Notes: generated by a model from the letters alone, not told the origin. A stretch of 64,000 nt of DNA from Zeaxanthinibacter enoshimensis (GCF_004362865.1 NZ_SNYI01000001.1:1240001-1304000); one strand, 5' to 3'. Positions 54,556 to 64,000 are shown, counted from the stretch's first letter. Program-made: numbers and translations.

Positions 54556-54563
54556 CAAAGATA
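54556..54563 (-). promoter_or_regulatory. Candidate -7 element of the HMG-CoA reductase unit
   Basis: TATCTTTG on the minus strand, 21 bases upstream of the ATG. A CTG rather than TTG lies at -33 with a 20-base spacer. Confidence 0.4.
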
Positions 54564-54701
54564 AGGATAAAGTGTAAAATCTGCAGCCGGGGATCACCTG
54601 CCGTGATCAGGTGAATTCCTTATCATATTTAGAGTTTAAAGTTATTTTATTCGTGAAAATATTAGTAAACTTGGAGGTTTTTAATCAATTTTTGTCAATT
54701 C

Positions 54702-56885
54702 ATGAAAATAGTTCCCCTTTTATCTTTTTTATGTCTTAGTGTTATGCAACTGGCTATAGGCCAGCAAAAGCAGATAAGCCTCGAAGAGATCTACGATGGC
54801 ACCTTCGGTACAGAGGGTCTTGAAGTTCTCAATTCCATGGATAATGGAAAGCAATACAGCGTCCTCAATTTTAACCGTTCCAGCCGCGTAAGTACGGTGG
54901 ACCTTTATAATTACGAAACCCAGGAAAAGGTAGAAACCCTGGTCACCTCTGCTGATTTTGACGAGATCCCTTATTTTACCTCTTACGAATTCAGTGATGA
55001 TGAATCCAAGGTTATCCTCGCAACCGAAGTGGAGCCTATTTTCCGTCATTCCAGGCTTGGGATTTACTATGTATATGATGTGGAAAGCAAAGAACTGACC
55101 CGGATCTCCGAGCAAAAGATCCAGGAACCTTCTCTTTCCCCAGACGGATCTAAGGTCGCCTACGTCTTCGAAAACAACCTGTACGTCCTGGATCTCCAGG
55201 CCTCAGAAACGACCCAGGTTACCAATGATGGTAAGATCAACAGTATTATCAACGGGGTAACCGACTGGGTGTACGAAGAGGAATTTGCTTTTGTAAAAGC
55301 CTTTGAATGGAATTCTGATGGCAGCAGGATCGCTTTCCTCCGTTTTGATGAATCCCGGGTACCTGAATTTTCCATGGACGTGTTCGGGCAGGAGTTGTAC
55401 CCATACCAGTACCGATTCAAATATCCTAAAGCAGGGGAAGAAAATGCCGGGGTATCCCTTAATATTTATCAACTGAAAAAAGGAGAAACTACAAAGGTAG
55501 ACCTGGGAGATCCCTATTATATCCCCAGAATAAAATGGAGGAACCATCCGCAACATCTTAGTGTACAGACCCTGAACCGTCACCAGAACAAGCTGGTACT
55601 GTATGACGTGAACGCCAAGAATATGAAAGTGTCTGTCCTGCTCACCGAAAAGGATGATGCTTACGTGGACATCCATGATAACCTGACTTTCCTTGCCGAT
55701 GACAGCTTTATCTGGACAAGTGAGCGCGACGGTTATAACCATCTTTACCTCTATAACGAAGATGGAGAACTTATGAACCAGATCACAAAAGGCCCCTGGG
55801 AGGTTACTGCATATTACGGGTATGACCAGGAAGAAGACAGGGTGTATTACCAGTCTACCGAGAACGGTTCTATTAACCGTGATGTTTACGCCATCAGCAG
55901 TGGAGGCGGGGATAAACTGCGGTTGACGAAACAGGACGGTACTAACCTTGCCGATTTCAGTGCGGATTTCACCTATTTCATCAATACCTTTTCTAACGCG
56001 GTAACTCCCCCGGTCTATACCCTTCACCTGGCTGAAGATGGAGAACTGGTCAAGGAGTTGGAGGATAACAGTGAGCTGAAAGATATGTTGAAGGACTACG
56101 AATTTAGTCCAAAAGATTTCTCCACCCTCAGTATTAACGGGAATGACCTAAATATGTGGATGGTTAAACCAGCGGACTTTGACCCATCTAAAGAATACCC
56201 GCTTTTACTCTTCCAGTACAGTGGCCCGGGGTCACAACAAGTAGCCAACCGGTGGATGGGAACCAATGACTACTGGCACCAAATACTGGCAGCTAAGGGT
56301 ATTATCGTAGCCTGCGTGGACGGACGTGGTACCGGCTTAAAAGGACGCGATTTTAAGAAAGTGACATACCAGGAGCTGGGCAAGTACGAAGTGGAAGACC
56401 AGATCGCAGCGGCCAAGGAATTAAGTGAACTCCCTTATATAGATCCGGCCCGCACCGGGATATGGGGATGGAGTTACGGTGGTTTCATGTCTACCAATTG
56501 CCTTCTTAAAGGGAATGACACCTTTGAAATGGCTGTTGCTGTAGCCCCGGTTACCAGCTGGCGTTTTTATGACACCATCTATACGGAACGATATATGCGT
56601 ACTCCGCAGGAGAATGCCTCCGGATATGATGAAAATTCTCCGCTGAATTACCCGGAGCTGTTAGAAGGGGATTACCTGCTGGTACATGGATCGGGTGATG
56701 ATAACGTTCATGTCCAGAATACCATGAGGATGATCGAAGCCCTTGTTCAGGCCAACAAACAGTTTGACTGGGCTATTTACCCGGACCGTAATCACGGTAT
56801 TCACGGGGGTAACACCAGGTTGCACCTGTACACCAAGATGACCGATTTTATGATTGAAAATTTACTGAAAACTGATAACCAATAA
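54702..56885 (+). CDS. S9-family dipeptidyl peptidase (DPP IV type)
   Basis: 727 residues with signal peptide (SFLCLSVMQLAIGQQ). N-terminal eight-bladed propeller region with YVFENNLYVLDL and VTDWVYEEEFAF (the paired Glu that bind the substrate amino-terminus), then the alpha/beta-hydrolase domain with S591 (GWSYGGF), D666 (GSGDDNVH) and H698 (RNHGIHGG). It removes N-terminal dipeptides in the periplasm, usually X-Pro. The POT peptide transporter gene starts 14 bases later, so released dipeptides can be imported by the same unit. Confidence 0.94.
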   Translation: MKIVPLLSFLCLSVMQLAIGQQKQISLEEIYDGTFGTEGLEVLNSMDNGKQYSVLNFNRSSRVSTVDLYNYETQEKVETLVTSADFDEIPYFTSYEFSDDESKVILATEVEPIFRHSRLGIYYVYDVESKELTRISEQKIQEPSLSPDGSKVAYVFENNLYVLDLQASETTQVTNDGKINSIINGVTDWVYEEEFAFVKAFEWNSDGSRIAFLRFDESRVPEFSMDVFGQELYPYQYRFKYPKAGEENAGVSLNIYQLKKGETTKVDLGDPYYIPRIKWRNHPQHLSVQTLNRHQNKLVLYDVNAKNMKVSVLLTEKDDAYVDIHDNLTFLADDSFIWTSERDGYNHLYLYNEDGELMNQITKGPWEVTAYYGYDQEEDRVYYQSTENGSINRDVYAISSGGGDKLRLTKQDGTNLADFSADFTYFINTFSNAVTPPVYTLHLAEDGELVKELEDNSELKDMLKDYEFSPKDFSTLSINGNDLNMWMVKPADFDPSKEYPLLLFQYSGPGSQQVANRWMGTNDYWHQILAAKGIIVACVDGRGTGLKGRDFKKVTYQELGKYEVEDQIAAAKELSELPYIDPARTGIWGWSYGGFMSTNCLLKGNDTFEMAVAVAPVTSWRFYDTIYTERYMRTPQENASGYDENSPLNYPELLEGDYLLVHGSGDDNVHVQNTMRMIEALVQANKQFDWAIYPDRNHGIHGGNTRLHLYTKMTDFMIENLLKTDNQ

Positions 56886-56899
56886 ATAGTTAACTGATC

Positions 56900-58432
56900 A
56901 TGGATACTAAAACCGAATTCATGGAAGAACAGCAGATGTTCGGCCATCCAAAAGGACTCTTTTACCTTTTCTTTGCTGAGCTCTGGGAGCGATTCAGTTT
57001 TTACGGGATGCGAGCCCTCCTAACGCTCTATATGGTGAACGTGATCTTTGAGGCCCTGGCGGCACGGGATTATGCAGCCGCTGCAGTTTATTCCTCTTAC
57101 GGATCACTGGTCTATGCTTCTACGGTGGTCGGGGGAAGGATCTCTGACACCATCCTCGGAATGCGGAAATCGATCTTCTTAGGAGGGGTGCTAATGGCCC
57201 TGGGACACTTTGTGCTGGCTATTGAGAACAACATGGCATTCTACCTGGCCCTGGCCCTGATCGTCGTTGGGAATGGCTTCTTTAAGCCAAATATCTCAAC
57301 CTTTGTGGGATCATTGTACAGGGATGGTGATCCCCGGAAAGATTCCGGCTTCGTGATCTTCTACATGGGGATCAATATTGGTGGTTTCGCTGCTCCGCTT
57401 CTATGTGGATGGCTCGGAAGTGAATACGGTTGGCATTATGGTTTTGGTCTGGCCGGGATCGGGATGTTAACGGGACTTATTTTCTTCTGGAACGGGATCA
57501 GGAAAAATGTTTTCGGGGATAAAGGGATGCCGCCCAGCGAGGAGGTCCTGGAAAAGAAAGTTGTCGGGATAAAACAGAGAGTTCTCGTGCCTGTTCTGGC
57601 CTTTGCTGCGGCACCGGTGATCGCGCTCCTGCTTTCATCATACCGTCCCCTGGGTGCAGAAGGGACGTTCTTTGAAGACCAGAATATCGTGAACGTGATC
57701 TTTAAGCTGGTGGGGGTAACTATACTGGTTTACCTGGGGTACATTATGTACAAGGCTACCCTTGATGAGCGTAAGAAGCTTTTCATGGCTGTCCTGATCA
57801 CCTTTTTTATGACCATTTTCTGGGGCTTCCACGAACTTTCAGGAAGTGTGATCACCCTCTTTGCAGAACGAAACGTAAACCTGAGTATAGTGGATGCGGC
57901 CCAGACCAATGCGCTGAATTCCATGTATATTATCATTCTTTCTATTCCGATCTCCCTCTTATTCACCTACCTCTCTAAGAAGAACCTGAACCCCCGAACA
58001 CCCTATAAGTTCGGTATGGGACTGGCCTTTGCAGGTATCAGTTTCTATATCCTGGCCCTGAGTGGCGGAAGTGCGGATGAGAATGGGATGGTACCCTTCA
58101 GCTACCTGCTGATCATGTATTTCCTGATCTCGGTCGGGGAACTGTTCATGTCCCCTGTAGGTTTGTCCAAGATCACGGATCTATCCCCAAAACGGATCGT
58201 GGCATTTATGATGGGAGTTTGGTTCCTTTCCTCTGCCTTTGCTTTCCAGGTAGTAGGATTCATAGGGAAACAACTGGCCGTTGAAAGTGACGATGCCAAT
58301 GTAGGGGGCTTTGAATCCCTGGATATCTATATCAATGGTTTTGAGCTTATTGCCCAGTATGCCCTGGGGGCTGCTGTAATCGTTCTCGTAACGGCTCCCT
58401 TGATGAAAAGACTGATGGGGAATGTTCACTGA
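56900..58432 (+). CDS. POT-family proton-coupled peptide transporter (first copy)
   Basis: 510 residues, 12 or more membrane helices. The ExxERFxYY-type motif is ELWERFSFYGMRALLTLYM; also FKPNISTFVGSLYRDGDPRKDSGFVIFYMGINIGG and PVGLSKITDLSP, typical of PTR2/POT transporters. It takes up di- and tripeptides with protons through the inner membrane. Coupled by position to the upstream DPP gene and followed 100 bases on by a paralogue. Confidence 0.93.
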   Translation: MDTKTEFMEEQQMFGHPKGLFYLFFAELWERFSFYGMRALLTLYMVNVIFEALAARDYAAAAVYSSYGSLVYASTVVGGRISDTILGMRKSIFLGGVLMALGHFVLAIENNMAFYLALALIVVGNGFFKPNISTFVGSLYRDGDPRKDSGFVIFYMGINIGGFAAPLLCGWLGSEYGWHYGFGLAGIGMLTGLIFFWNGIRKNVFGDKGMPPSEEVLEKKVVGIKQRVLVPVLAFAAAPVIALLLSSYRPLGAEGTFFEDQNIVNVIFKLVGVTILVYLGYIMYKATLDERKKLFMAVLITFFMTIFWGFHELSGSVITLFAERNVNLSIVDAAQTNALNSMYIIILSIPISLLFTYLSKKNLNPRTPYKFGMGLAFAGISFYILALSGGSADENGMVPFSYLLIMYFLISVGELFMSPVGLSKITDLSPKRIVAFMMGVWFLSSAFAFQVVGFIGKQLAVESDDANVGGFESLDIYINGFELIAQYALGAAVIVLVTAPLMKRLMGNVH

Positions 58433-58532
58433 TCATTCGATACAGGGCTAATTTTAAGGCAGTATTGTACCGATATCATCGGAACTTTATTATTTTGGTG
58501 GTCACCATTAACAGCCAAAACCAAACTGCCTT

Positions 58533-60296
58533 ATGAACACAGATATCGAGAATCTATTTAAGGATAAAGTGCTCGGCCACCCGGCCGGGCTTTTTGTATT
58601 GTTCTTTACAGAAATGTGGGAGCGATTTTCCTTTTACGGGATGCGCGTCCTGTTAGTGCTTTTCCTGACCGCCCCGATCCTTGGCGATAACCCGGGCTGG
58701 GAATGGCCAAGGGAGCACGCCCTGGCCCTCATCGGCACATATGCTTCCCTTTTATACCTGACCCCGATCCTGGGAGGTTACATTGCCGATAAGTTCATAG
58801 GTTATAAGAAAGCGATCATCATCGGCTGTTTTATCATGACCCTGGGCCATGCCTGTATGGCGATCGAAACTGTCTGGGCACTTTATCTCGGGCTTGCCTT
58901 CCTGATCATCGGTACCGGCTTTTTTAAACCTAATATTACCTCTGTGATCTCTGAGATGTACAGGGGAAAAGAGTCTAAAAAGGATGGTGCCTATACCATA
59001 TTTTATATGGGGGTCAATGCAGGCGCTTTCTTCGGGATGATGCTCTGCGGATACCTGGCAGAGAATTACGGGTGGTCCTGGGGTTTCGGTCTTGCCGGGA
59101 TCTTCATGTTCCTCGGTATGCTGCAGTTCTGGCTGGCCAGCCCTTTGTTTGGCAGGATAGGGGATAAGCCCATGAAATCCTCCGAAGTTTTTGGAGAAGG
59201 TGAGGTAGACCAAACAGATCCGGATGAAGAGAAGCTGAATCCTTTTACAACAGTAGATTATATCCTGATATTCCTTTCTTCCCTCGGTGGCCTGTTATAC
59301 CTTTTTAACGACCCGATCTCTAAAATAGAGGGGATCAATTTCCTGGACTTTCAATTGATGGGAATGGAAGGTTCCAATGCAACCGTACTTATATCGCTGA
59401 TCCTATTCCTGGTACTTATCGTGAGCCGAACGCTGCGCTATACCCCGGTGATCCGGAACCGGATTTTTGCCGTTGCCATCTTTGGACTGTTCACGGTCAT
59501 ATTCTTTGCCACCTTTGAACAGAACCTCGGTACCATGACCATCTTTGCGCGTGATTATACCAACCGCACCCTTACCGGTTCCGCCTCCCTGGTCTTTAAA
59601 ATAGTGGATGCCCTGCTTACCACTGTGCCCATGATGATCATCACCTGGGTATTATACCTGTTGTTCAAGAAAACCTATTCCAGGATACCCTGGTCTAACT
59701 GGGCGCTCGGACTTGCTTTTGCCGGGATCTGGGGGTTACTTATTTTCCGTTTGTACGACAAGTTTGCCCAGGAGGGGAACGAAGTGGAGGCTAGTTGGTT
59801 TGCTATTCTTAACTCCTTCTTTATCATCACCCTGGCGCCCTTGTTCTCCAGGTGGTGGGAAAGTAAATACAACCCCAGTGCAGCCCATAAGTACGGAATA
59901 GGCCTGATATTACAAGGCCTGGGCTTTGGGGTGCTGGTCTTTGGAACGCTCAGTATTCCACAGGGGGCGGCTACGGCATCAGTGAGCATGATCTACCTTA
60001 TTCTTTCTTACCTGCTGATAACTTCGGGTGAGCTGTGTGTCTCCCCTGTAGGCTTGTCCTACCTGAGTAAATTAGTCCCCCCGCGAATGATAGGGTTTAT
60101 GTTCGGGATCTGGTACCTGGCTATCGCCATCGGCCAGAAAATGGCGGGTACCCTTGGGGGAATGATAGACCAGATCACGGCCGAATATTCCCTCAGTAGT
60201 TTCTTCCTGATCTTTACTGTACTGTGTATCGGGATCGGTTTAATTTCCATAGTGCTGAACAAGCCGCTGAAACGTATGATGCACGGGATAAGGTAA
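58533..60296 (+). CDS. POT-family proton-coupled peptide transporter (second copy)
   Basis: 587 residues. EMWERFSFYGMRVLLVLFL, FFKPNITSVISEMYRGKESKKDGAYTIFYMG and SPVGLSYLSKLVPP mark the POT family. About 77 residues longer than the first copy owing to longer loops (GEGEVDQTDPDEEKLNPF near 230). A tandem duplication that has diverged, perhaps with different peptide preference. Convergent with comEC; the stops adjoin. Confidence 0.93.
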   Translation: MNTDIENLFKDKVLGHPAGLFVLFFTEMWERFSFYGMRVLLVLFLTAPILGDNPGWEWPREHALALIGTYASLLYLTPILGGYIADKFIGYKKAIIIGCFIMTLGHACMAIETVWALYLGLAFLIIGTGFFKPNITSVISEMYRGKESKKDGAYTIFYMGVNAGAFFGMMLCGYLAENYGWSWGFGLAGIFMFLGMLQFWLASPLFGRIGDKPMKSSEVFGEGEVDQTDPDEEKLNPFTTVDYILIFLSSLGGLLYLFNDPISKIEGINFLDFQLMGMEGSNATVLISLILFLVLIVSRTLRYTPVIRNRIFAVAIFGLFTVIFFATFEQNLGTMTIFARDYTNRTLTGSASLVFKIVDALLTTVPMMIITWVLYLLFKKTYSRIPWSNWALGLAFAGIWGLLIFRLYDKFAQEGNEVEASWFAILNSFFIITLAPLFSRWWESKYNPSAAHKYGIGLILQGLGFGVLVFGTLSIPQGAATASVSMIYLILSYLLITSGELCVSPVGLSYLSKLVPPRMIGFMFGIWYLAIAIGQKMAGTLGGMIDQITAEYSLSSFFLIFTVLCIGIGLISIVLNKPLKRMMHGIR

Positions 60297-62300
60297 TCAG
60301 GGTTCCGGTTCCAGTAAAAATGCTCCGTCTTTTCCGGTATAATGGAAAGGAATGCCGCGCTGCATGCAGCTTATACGCCAACGTTCCACGGAACTGTAGT
60401 AATTACTGCCATCGGCGATGACCTGTTGCGGGCAGATTTGCTCCAGCCATCGGTCCATGTGAAAACCGGGAGAATTGGTAAGTAACACCCATTTAGGAAA
60501 AACGGGGAGATCGTAAACCGGTGAGTTTTGCTCCAGGATAACGAGATCGGCATCTCCATACCGGTAGAAATTCCCGAGGGAATCATTGCGCCATTGCCGG
60601 ATCTTTTCCCCTGTCCGGAAAGCTTCCGTTGTGCGCACTTTTATATTTCCTGAAGAGTAGGAAGTCAACTGTTGCCCGACCCGGTGAAGTACTTGTGTCT
60701 GGCCCGGACGGTGCATGACCCATAGGGCTTCGCTCTTCCTGGTCCTGTATACGTCGACGGCAGTATAGGCCTGTAGAAACAGGAAAACTGTGCAGAAAAC
60801 TACCGCCTTTTTCAAGGCAGGTCTTTCAAGGTAACTAAATAAGAGGATAACCAGGACAGCGCTGAATAAGAGCATAGGCAGGTCAAAACTGATCTCCCGG
60901 AATACAAATTGCTCCCGGGAGGATATCCACTGAACCACCTGGTTCTGCGTCCGGATCATCAGCTCATAGAACTCGGACAGGAACTGGGGGAGCTCGCCGG
61001 CGGCTGCCCACCCTGTGATGACCAGCCCGGAGCCCAGGATGATCCCCAGGAATGGAATAATCACCAGGTTACTCAGGAAGAAAAGCCCCGGAAACTGGTG
61101 AAAGTAGTACAGGCTCAGCGGGAACACGCCCAGCTGTGCGGTGAAACTAACCACCGTCAGCTGCCAGGCCCTTCTTAGGAATAAATTCTTTGGCTGCCAG
61201 ATCCTGGCGATTTTCGGATACCCCCACAGTATAGCCAGTACGGCAGCATAACTTAACTGGAACCCGACCTGGAACAGCAGGTTCGGATCAAAGAGCAACA
61301 GGATAAAGAACATGGACAGGGCCATGATATTAAAGCTGTTGCTGGGCCTGTTCAGATACAGTGCATAAGCGACAAAGGAGAACATGCTTACAGCCCTGGT
61401 CACTGATGGACTAAGTCCGGCGATAATTGCGTAGCTCCAGAGAATGAAGACCAGCAATACCAATTTGAGCGTCGCTCCCCCGGAAGATCGATCCAGGAAT
61501 CCCAGCAAGTAATTAAATATCCAGAGAATGATCCCGATATGGAGACCGGAAACGGCCAGGATATGGATGGCCCCGGCATCCTTGTAGGCTTCGTATACAT
61601 CTTCATCAATAGCATTCCGGTCCCCGAGGAGGAGTGCCTGTATTATTGCCAGTTCCTGTCCTTTGATTCCCGAGGCCCTGAGCGAGTCAATCAGCGTATT
61701 TCTGAATTGCGCTGCAACCCCCGCCAGCGAGGTCCCGGATCCCGGCAGTAATTTGAAACTTTCCCGGCCTGGTCTTAAACTGTAACTGATCCCCAAACCC
61801 TGCATATACTTTTGGTAGTTGAACTGGTGGGGATTTAAGGGAGGGGCGATGGGCTGGATTCTTCCCATGGCCAGGATTTCCTGGTCGATCTTCAGGGATT
61901 TCCCGGGAGGAGCAGGAGGCAGGTTCAGGAGTAATTTTCCCCGGCTCCTGTGTGTATTCATATGGAGGATCTCGGCCTGGTACTGATCCGCATATGATCT
62001 TGATTTCATCACCTTAGTGATCCGCAAATGCCATTGCTGGTAGCCTCCTGGCAGAACTGCAGTTTTCTCCCGGGTTAGTTCAGTACTGAAAATACCCAGG
62101 AGAACAACGGTCAGCCCCACCATAAGTTCATAAGAATACCAACGGCGATCTCTTTTATGGAACCTAATGGCAAGCCAGCTGAAAGAACACAGCAGTAAGA
62201 AAAGGCAGGTAAAGGCATCGAGCTCCAGGTGCCGGGCCAGACAAATGCCGAGTGCAAGGCAAAACGTGAGTTGGATCGGTATGAACCGGAGCGCGGTCAT
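60297..62300 (-). CDS. comEC: ComEC/Rec2-family competence protein
   Basis: 667 residues from ATG 62300, which overlaps the stop of the upstream gene as TGATG; a longer frame begins at 62339. N-terminal OB-like DUF4131 region (GIFSTELTREKTAVLPGG ... ), then the Competence domain with LLLGDRNAIDEDVYEAYKDAGAIHILAVSGLHIGIILWI and PSVTRAVSMF, and several helices. The C-terminal part is short and carries only a degenerate beta-lactamase-like region, as in many Bacteroidota. It forms the inner-membrane DNA channel in uptake. Confidence 0.9.
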   Translation of the reverse strand: MTALRFIPIQLTFCLALGICLARHLELDAFTCLFLLLCSFSWLAIRFHKRDRRWYSYELMVGLTVVLLGIFSTELTREKTAVLPGGYQQWHLRITKVMKSRSYADQYQAEILHMNTHRSRGKLLLNLPPAPPGKSLKIDQEILAMGRIQPIAPPLNPHQFNYQKYMQGLGISYSLRPGRESFKLLPGSGTSLAGVAAQFRNTLIDSLRASGIKGQELAIIQALLLGDRNAIDEDVYEAYKDAGAIHILAVSGLHIGIILWIFNYLLGFLDRSSGGATLKLVLLVFILWSYAIIAGLSPSVTRAVSMFSFVAYALYLNRPSNSFNIMALSMFFILLLFDPNLLFQVGFQLSYAAVLAILWGYPKIARIWQPKNLFLRRAWQLTVVSFTAQLGVFPLSLYYFHQFPGLFFLSNLVIIPFLGIILGSGLVITGWAAAGELPQFLSEFYELMIRTQNQVVQWISSREQFVFREISFDLPMLLFSAVLVILLFSYLERPALKKAVVFCTVFLFLQAYTAVDVYRTRKSEALWVMHRPGQTQVLHRVGQQLTSYSSGNIKVRTTEAFRTGEKIRQWRNDSLGNFYRYGDADLVILEQNSPVYDLPVFPKWVLLTNSPGFHMDRWLEQICPQQVIADGSNYYSSVERWRISCMQRGIPFHYTGKDGAFLLEPEP

Positions 62301-62878
62301 CAGAGGATACGGGCCGCCTTGACAAAGGCGTAGTTCCAATATCCTTCTTTGAGAGAGGAAACTATGACCCCCCTGGAGGTGGTCGAATGGATGAACTTGA
62401 TATCATCCCCATCTACTTCAACCACCAGTCCTACGTGGTTGATCTTATGGTTCCGTCGGCCGGTGGTAAAAAATAGCAGGTCTCCTTTATCAACCTGTTC
62501 TACCCTGATCCGTTTTCCTTCCTCGGCCATCTGGTGAGATACCCTGGGAAGCGGCACATCGTGCTCCCCGAAGGCCACGTAGAGTAGCCCGGAGCAATCC
62601 ATCCCTTTTTCAGTGGTCCCCCCGTACTTGTAACGAACCCCTGAAAAAGTCAACGCGGTGTTGATGATCCTTTCCGCCTTTTCTGTGGCTTTTGGCAGGG
62701 TAGATTTTGGTTCCTCGAAAGTGGGATGATCAGGGTTGGTGGAATTTATCCGTTCTCCGGTTTTCGGCGTGCCACTCACGCTAACTTTACGCTCTTCAGA
62801 ATAGGTAGTTTTTTTCTTTACTGCACCACAGCTGGCGAGTAATAGCAACAGGATAAGAGAAGTGAATCTGAGGTTCAT
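62300..62878 (-). CDS. NlpC/P60 (C40) peptidase lipoprotein
   Basis: 192 residues. Lipobox LLLLASC (C17), linker rich in Ser/Thr/Pro, then the NlpC/P60 domain with catalytic C95 (MDCSGL), H148 (INHVGLV) and H164 (FIHSTTSRGV). It cleaves D-Glu-to-diamino-acid bonds in peptidoglycan at the outer or inner membrane. Co-transcribed with comEC by overlap. Confidence 0.92.
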   Translation of the reverse strand: MNLRFTSLILLLLLASCGAVKKKTTYSEERKVSVSGTPKTGERINSTNPDHPTFEEPKSTLPKATEKAERIINTALTFSGVRYKYGGTTEKGMDCSGLLYVAFGEHDVPLPRVSHQMAEEGKRIRVEQVDKGDLLFFTTGRRNHKINHVGLVVEVDGDDIKFIHSTTSRGVIVSSLKEGYWNYAFVKAARIL

Positions 62879-62906
62879 CCAAGGAAACTTGTTTGCTCTT
62901 GGTTCT

Positions 62907-62914
62907 CAAAATTA
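62907..62914 (-). promoter_or_regulatory. Candidate -7 element of the NlpC/P60-comEC unit
   Basis: TAATTTTG on the minus strand matches TAnnTTTG, 28 bases before the ATG. No clear -33 TTG. Confidence 0.35.
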
Positions 62915-62989
62915 AGGAAAAATTTCTATGTCGGTACTTTCCTACTCCTGATTTAACGAAAGTGTTCTTCAGAAAAGGTCAGAGCAGGC

Positions 62990-64000
62990 CTATTGCTGAT
63001 GGTCTTTCAACCCGGCAATAATAAGGCTGGCAGCTTCCTTACTTGCGCCTCGTCCTCCCAGCTTTTTCCTTAATTCCTCGTAGGCCTTAAGTTGTTCCTG
63101 ACGTACAGGACCTTCCAGGATCTTGTTAAGTTCTTCCCGTAAATTGGCCGTGGTCAGGTCTCCCTGTATCAACTCCTTAACCACTTCCTTTCCCATAACA
63201 AGGTTAACAAGGGAGATATAATCCAGCGTAATAATTCTTTTGGCGATCTGGTAAGAGATCCAGTTGCCATTATAACAGACCACCTGCGGTACATTGAAAA
63301 GTGCAGTTTCCAGGGTGGCAGTGCCACTGGTCACCAAGGCAGCGTGAGCTACTCCCAGAAGCTCGTAGGTCCTGTTCTTAACAAAACTGACATTGCCTTT
63401 CCTCGTGAAAGGTTCATAAAAAGAATCTTCAAGACTGGGGGCTCCCGCTATCACGAACTGGTATTCATCCATCCCCCTGGCAACTGAAAGCATGACGTCC
63501 AGGGTTTTCTGCACCTCCTGCACCCTGCTACCGGGCAACAGGGCTATTACCTTTTTGTCCGGGGCCAGGCCTAATTGTTTCCTGGTCACCTCAGGTACTT
63601 CTGCCTTTGTATTGGCAATGGCATCAATAAGGGGATGCCCTACAAAATGGACGGGGAAATCGTGTTTCTTCTCGTAAAAATCCTTTTCAAAAGGCAGGAT
63701 CACGTACATGGCGTCTATATCCCTCTTGATCTTTTTTATCCTGTTTTCCCGTGAAGCCCAGATCTGCGGAGAAATATAGTAGTTGGTCCTGTACCCTTTG
63801 GCCTTGGCCCATTTGGCAATGCGAAGGTTGAAACCGGAGAAATCTATGAAAATGACCACGTCCGGGTTAAATTCTTCAATATCCTCCTTGCAGTAGGAAA
63901 TGTTCCGGAAAATACTTCCCAGGTTTGCGATCACTTCAAAGAAACCCATAAAGGCCATGGATTTATAATGCCTGGCAAGCGTGCCGCCTGCTTCCTGCAT
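62990..64000 (-). CDS. lpxB: Lipid-A-disaccharide synthase (N-terminus off the window)
   Basis: 336 residues visible; the methionine at the edge is internal, since LpxB normally has about 35 more residues (the GEASGD motif) before QEAGGTLARHYKSMAFMGFFEV. GT-B fold of family GT19: VDIFIDFSGFNLRIAKWAK, TNYYISPQIWASRENRI, ALLPGSRVQEVQKTLD, and AALVTSGTATLETALFNVPQVVCY. It joins UDP-diacylglucosamine and lipid X in lipid A synthesis, on the inner leaflet of the inner membrane. Confidence 0.95.
   Translation of the reverse strand: MQEAGGTLARHYKSMAFMGFFEVIANLGSIFRNISYCKEDIEEFNPDVVIFIDFSGFNLRIAKWAKAKGYRTNYYISPQIWASRENRIKKIKRDIDAMYVILPFEKDFYEKKHDFPVHFVGHPLIDAIANTKAEVPEVTRKQLGLAPDKKVIALLPGSRVQEVQKTLDVMLSVARGMDEYQFVIAGAPSLEDSFYEPFTRKGNVSFVKNRTYELLGVAHAALVTSGTATLETALFNVPQVVCYNGNWISYQIAKRIITLDYISLVNLVMGKEVVKELIQGDLTTANLREELNKILEGPVRQEQLKAYEELRKKLGGRGASKEAASLIIAGLKDHQQ

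Noticed and set aside
55203-56027. 274-codon minus-strand frame inside the DPP gene
   Set aside because: Antisense shadow of the propeller region; no recognisable domain.

Overview
This window comes from a member of the Bacteroidota, almost certainly a (probably marine) Flavobacteriaceae. The signs are a SusC-type TonB-dependent transporter beside GH65/GH13 genes, promoters of the TTG-N19-TAnnTTTG type, gene starts without strong Shine-Dalgarno sequences, a mevalonate pathway (unusual among bacteria, common in this family), an N-acyl-ornithine carbamoyltransferase in place of ordinary ArgF, a GYDIA-type GHMP kinase, and the coaX/barrel/TPR/lptC/CBS/PPIase gene order. There are no rRNA genes, insertion sequences, prophage genes or CRISPR arrays. 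One tRNA (Phe) is present. Genes are packed tightly, with many 4-base ATGA overlaps and several tail-to-tail convergent pairs with almost no gap.

Layout. 1-9.6 kb: a malto-oligosaccharide locus. A SusC transporter runs off the left edge, and diverging from it are beta-phosphoglucomutase, a GH65 maltose-type phosphorylase and two exported GH13 enzymes. The 600-base divergent gap carries two operator-like CG-centred sites. 9.7-14.3 kb: housekeeping and accessory genes (small membrane protein, glycerophosphodiesterase, HI0933-type flavoprotein, aquaglyceroporin, DUF1697, TspO). 14.4-19.3 kb: diphosphomevalonate decarboxylase, mevalonate kinase, a UbiA-type prenyltransferase and a pseudouridine synthase. 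19.3-19.7 kb: a stand-alone BLUF blue-light sensor. 19.7-28.8 kb: one long minus-strand arginine operon (acetyltransferase-argG-argC-proC-argD-argF'-argB-argE-argH), preceded by a promoter and an arginine-rich 27-codon leader reading frame that looks like an attenuator. 28.9-35.6 kb: a GT-C mannosyltransferase, two GT2 glycosyltransferases, and a polytopic Fe-S membrane protein paired with an FAD oxidoreductase. 35.7-37.8 kb: a GH113-like lipoprotein and an N-acetylmuramoyl-L-alanine amidase. 37.8-42.2 kb: a six-gene arsenosugar-type operon that lacks the radical-SAM gene arsS. 42.3-43.9 kb: a GH32 lipoprotein. 44.3 kb: tRNA-Phe with a clear promoter and terminator, next to an odd hairpin-rich stretch. 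44.5-52.3 kb: coaX, an outer-membrane barrel, a TPR protein, lptC, a small membrane protein, a CBS/CorC-type protein and a PpiD/SurA-type PPIase. 52.3-54.5 kb: GYDIA kinase and class II HMG-CoA reductase. 54.7-60.3 kb: an S9 dipeptidyl peptidase with two POT-family peptide transporters. 60.3-64 kb: ComEC, an NlpC/P60 lipoprotein and LpxB (cut by the right edge).

How the parts fit. The first locus takes up and phosphorolyses malto-oligosaccharides. The arginine operon covers glutamate to arginine apart from carbamoyl-phosphate synthesis and the N-acetylglutamate entry step, which may be done by its first gene. Three split loci together give most of the mevalonate route, with the GYDIA kinase as the candidate for the missing phosphomevalonate kinase. 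The DPP/POT block is a periplasmic peptide-scavenging unit.

The most notable observations are the Arg-rich leader before the arginine operon and the arsenosugar-type operon without arsS. All calls are made by reading the sequence; no database search was run.
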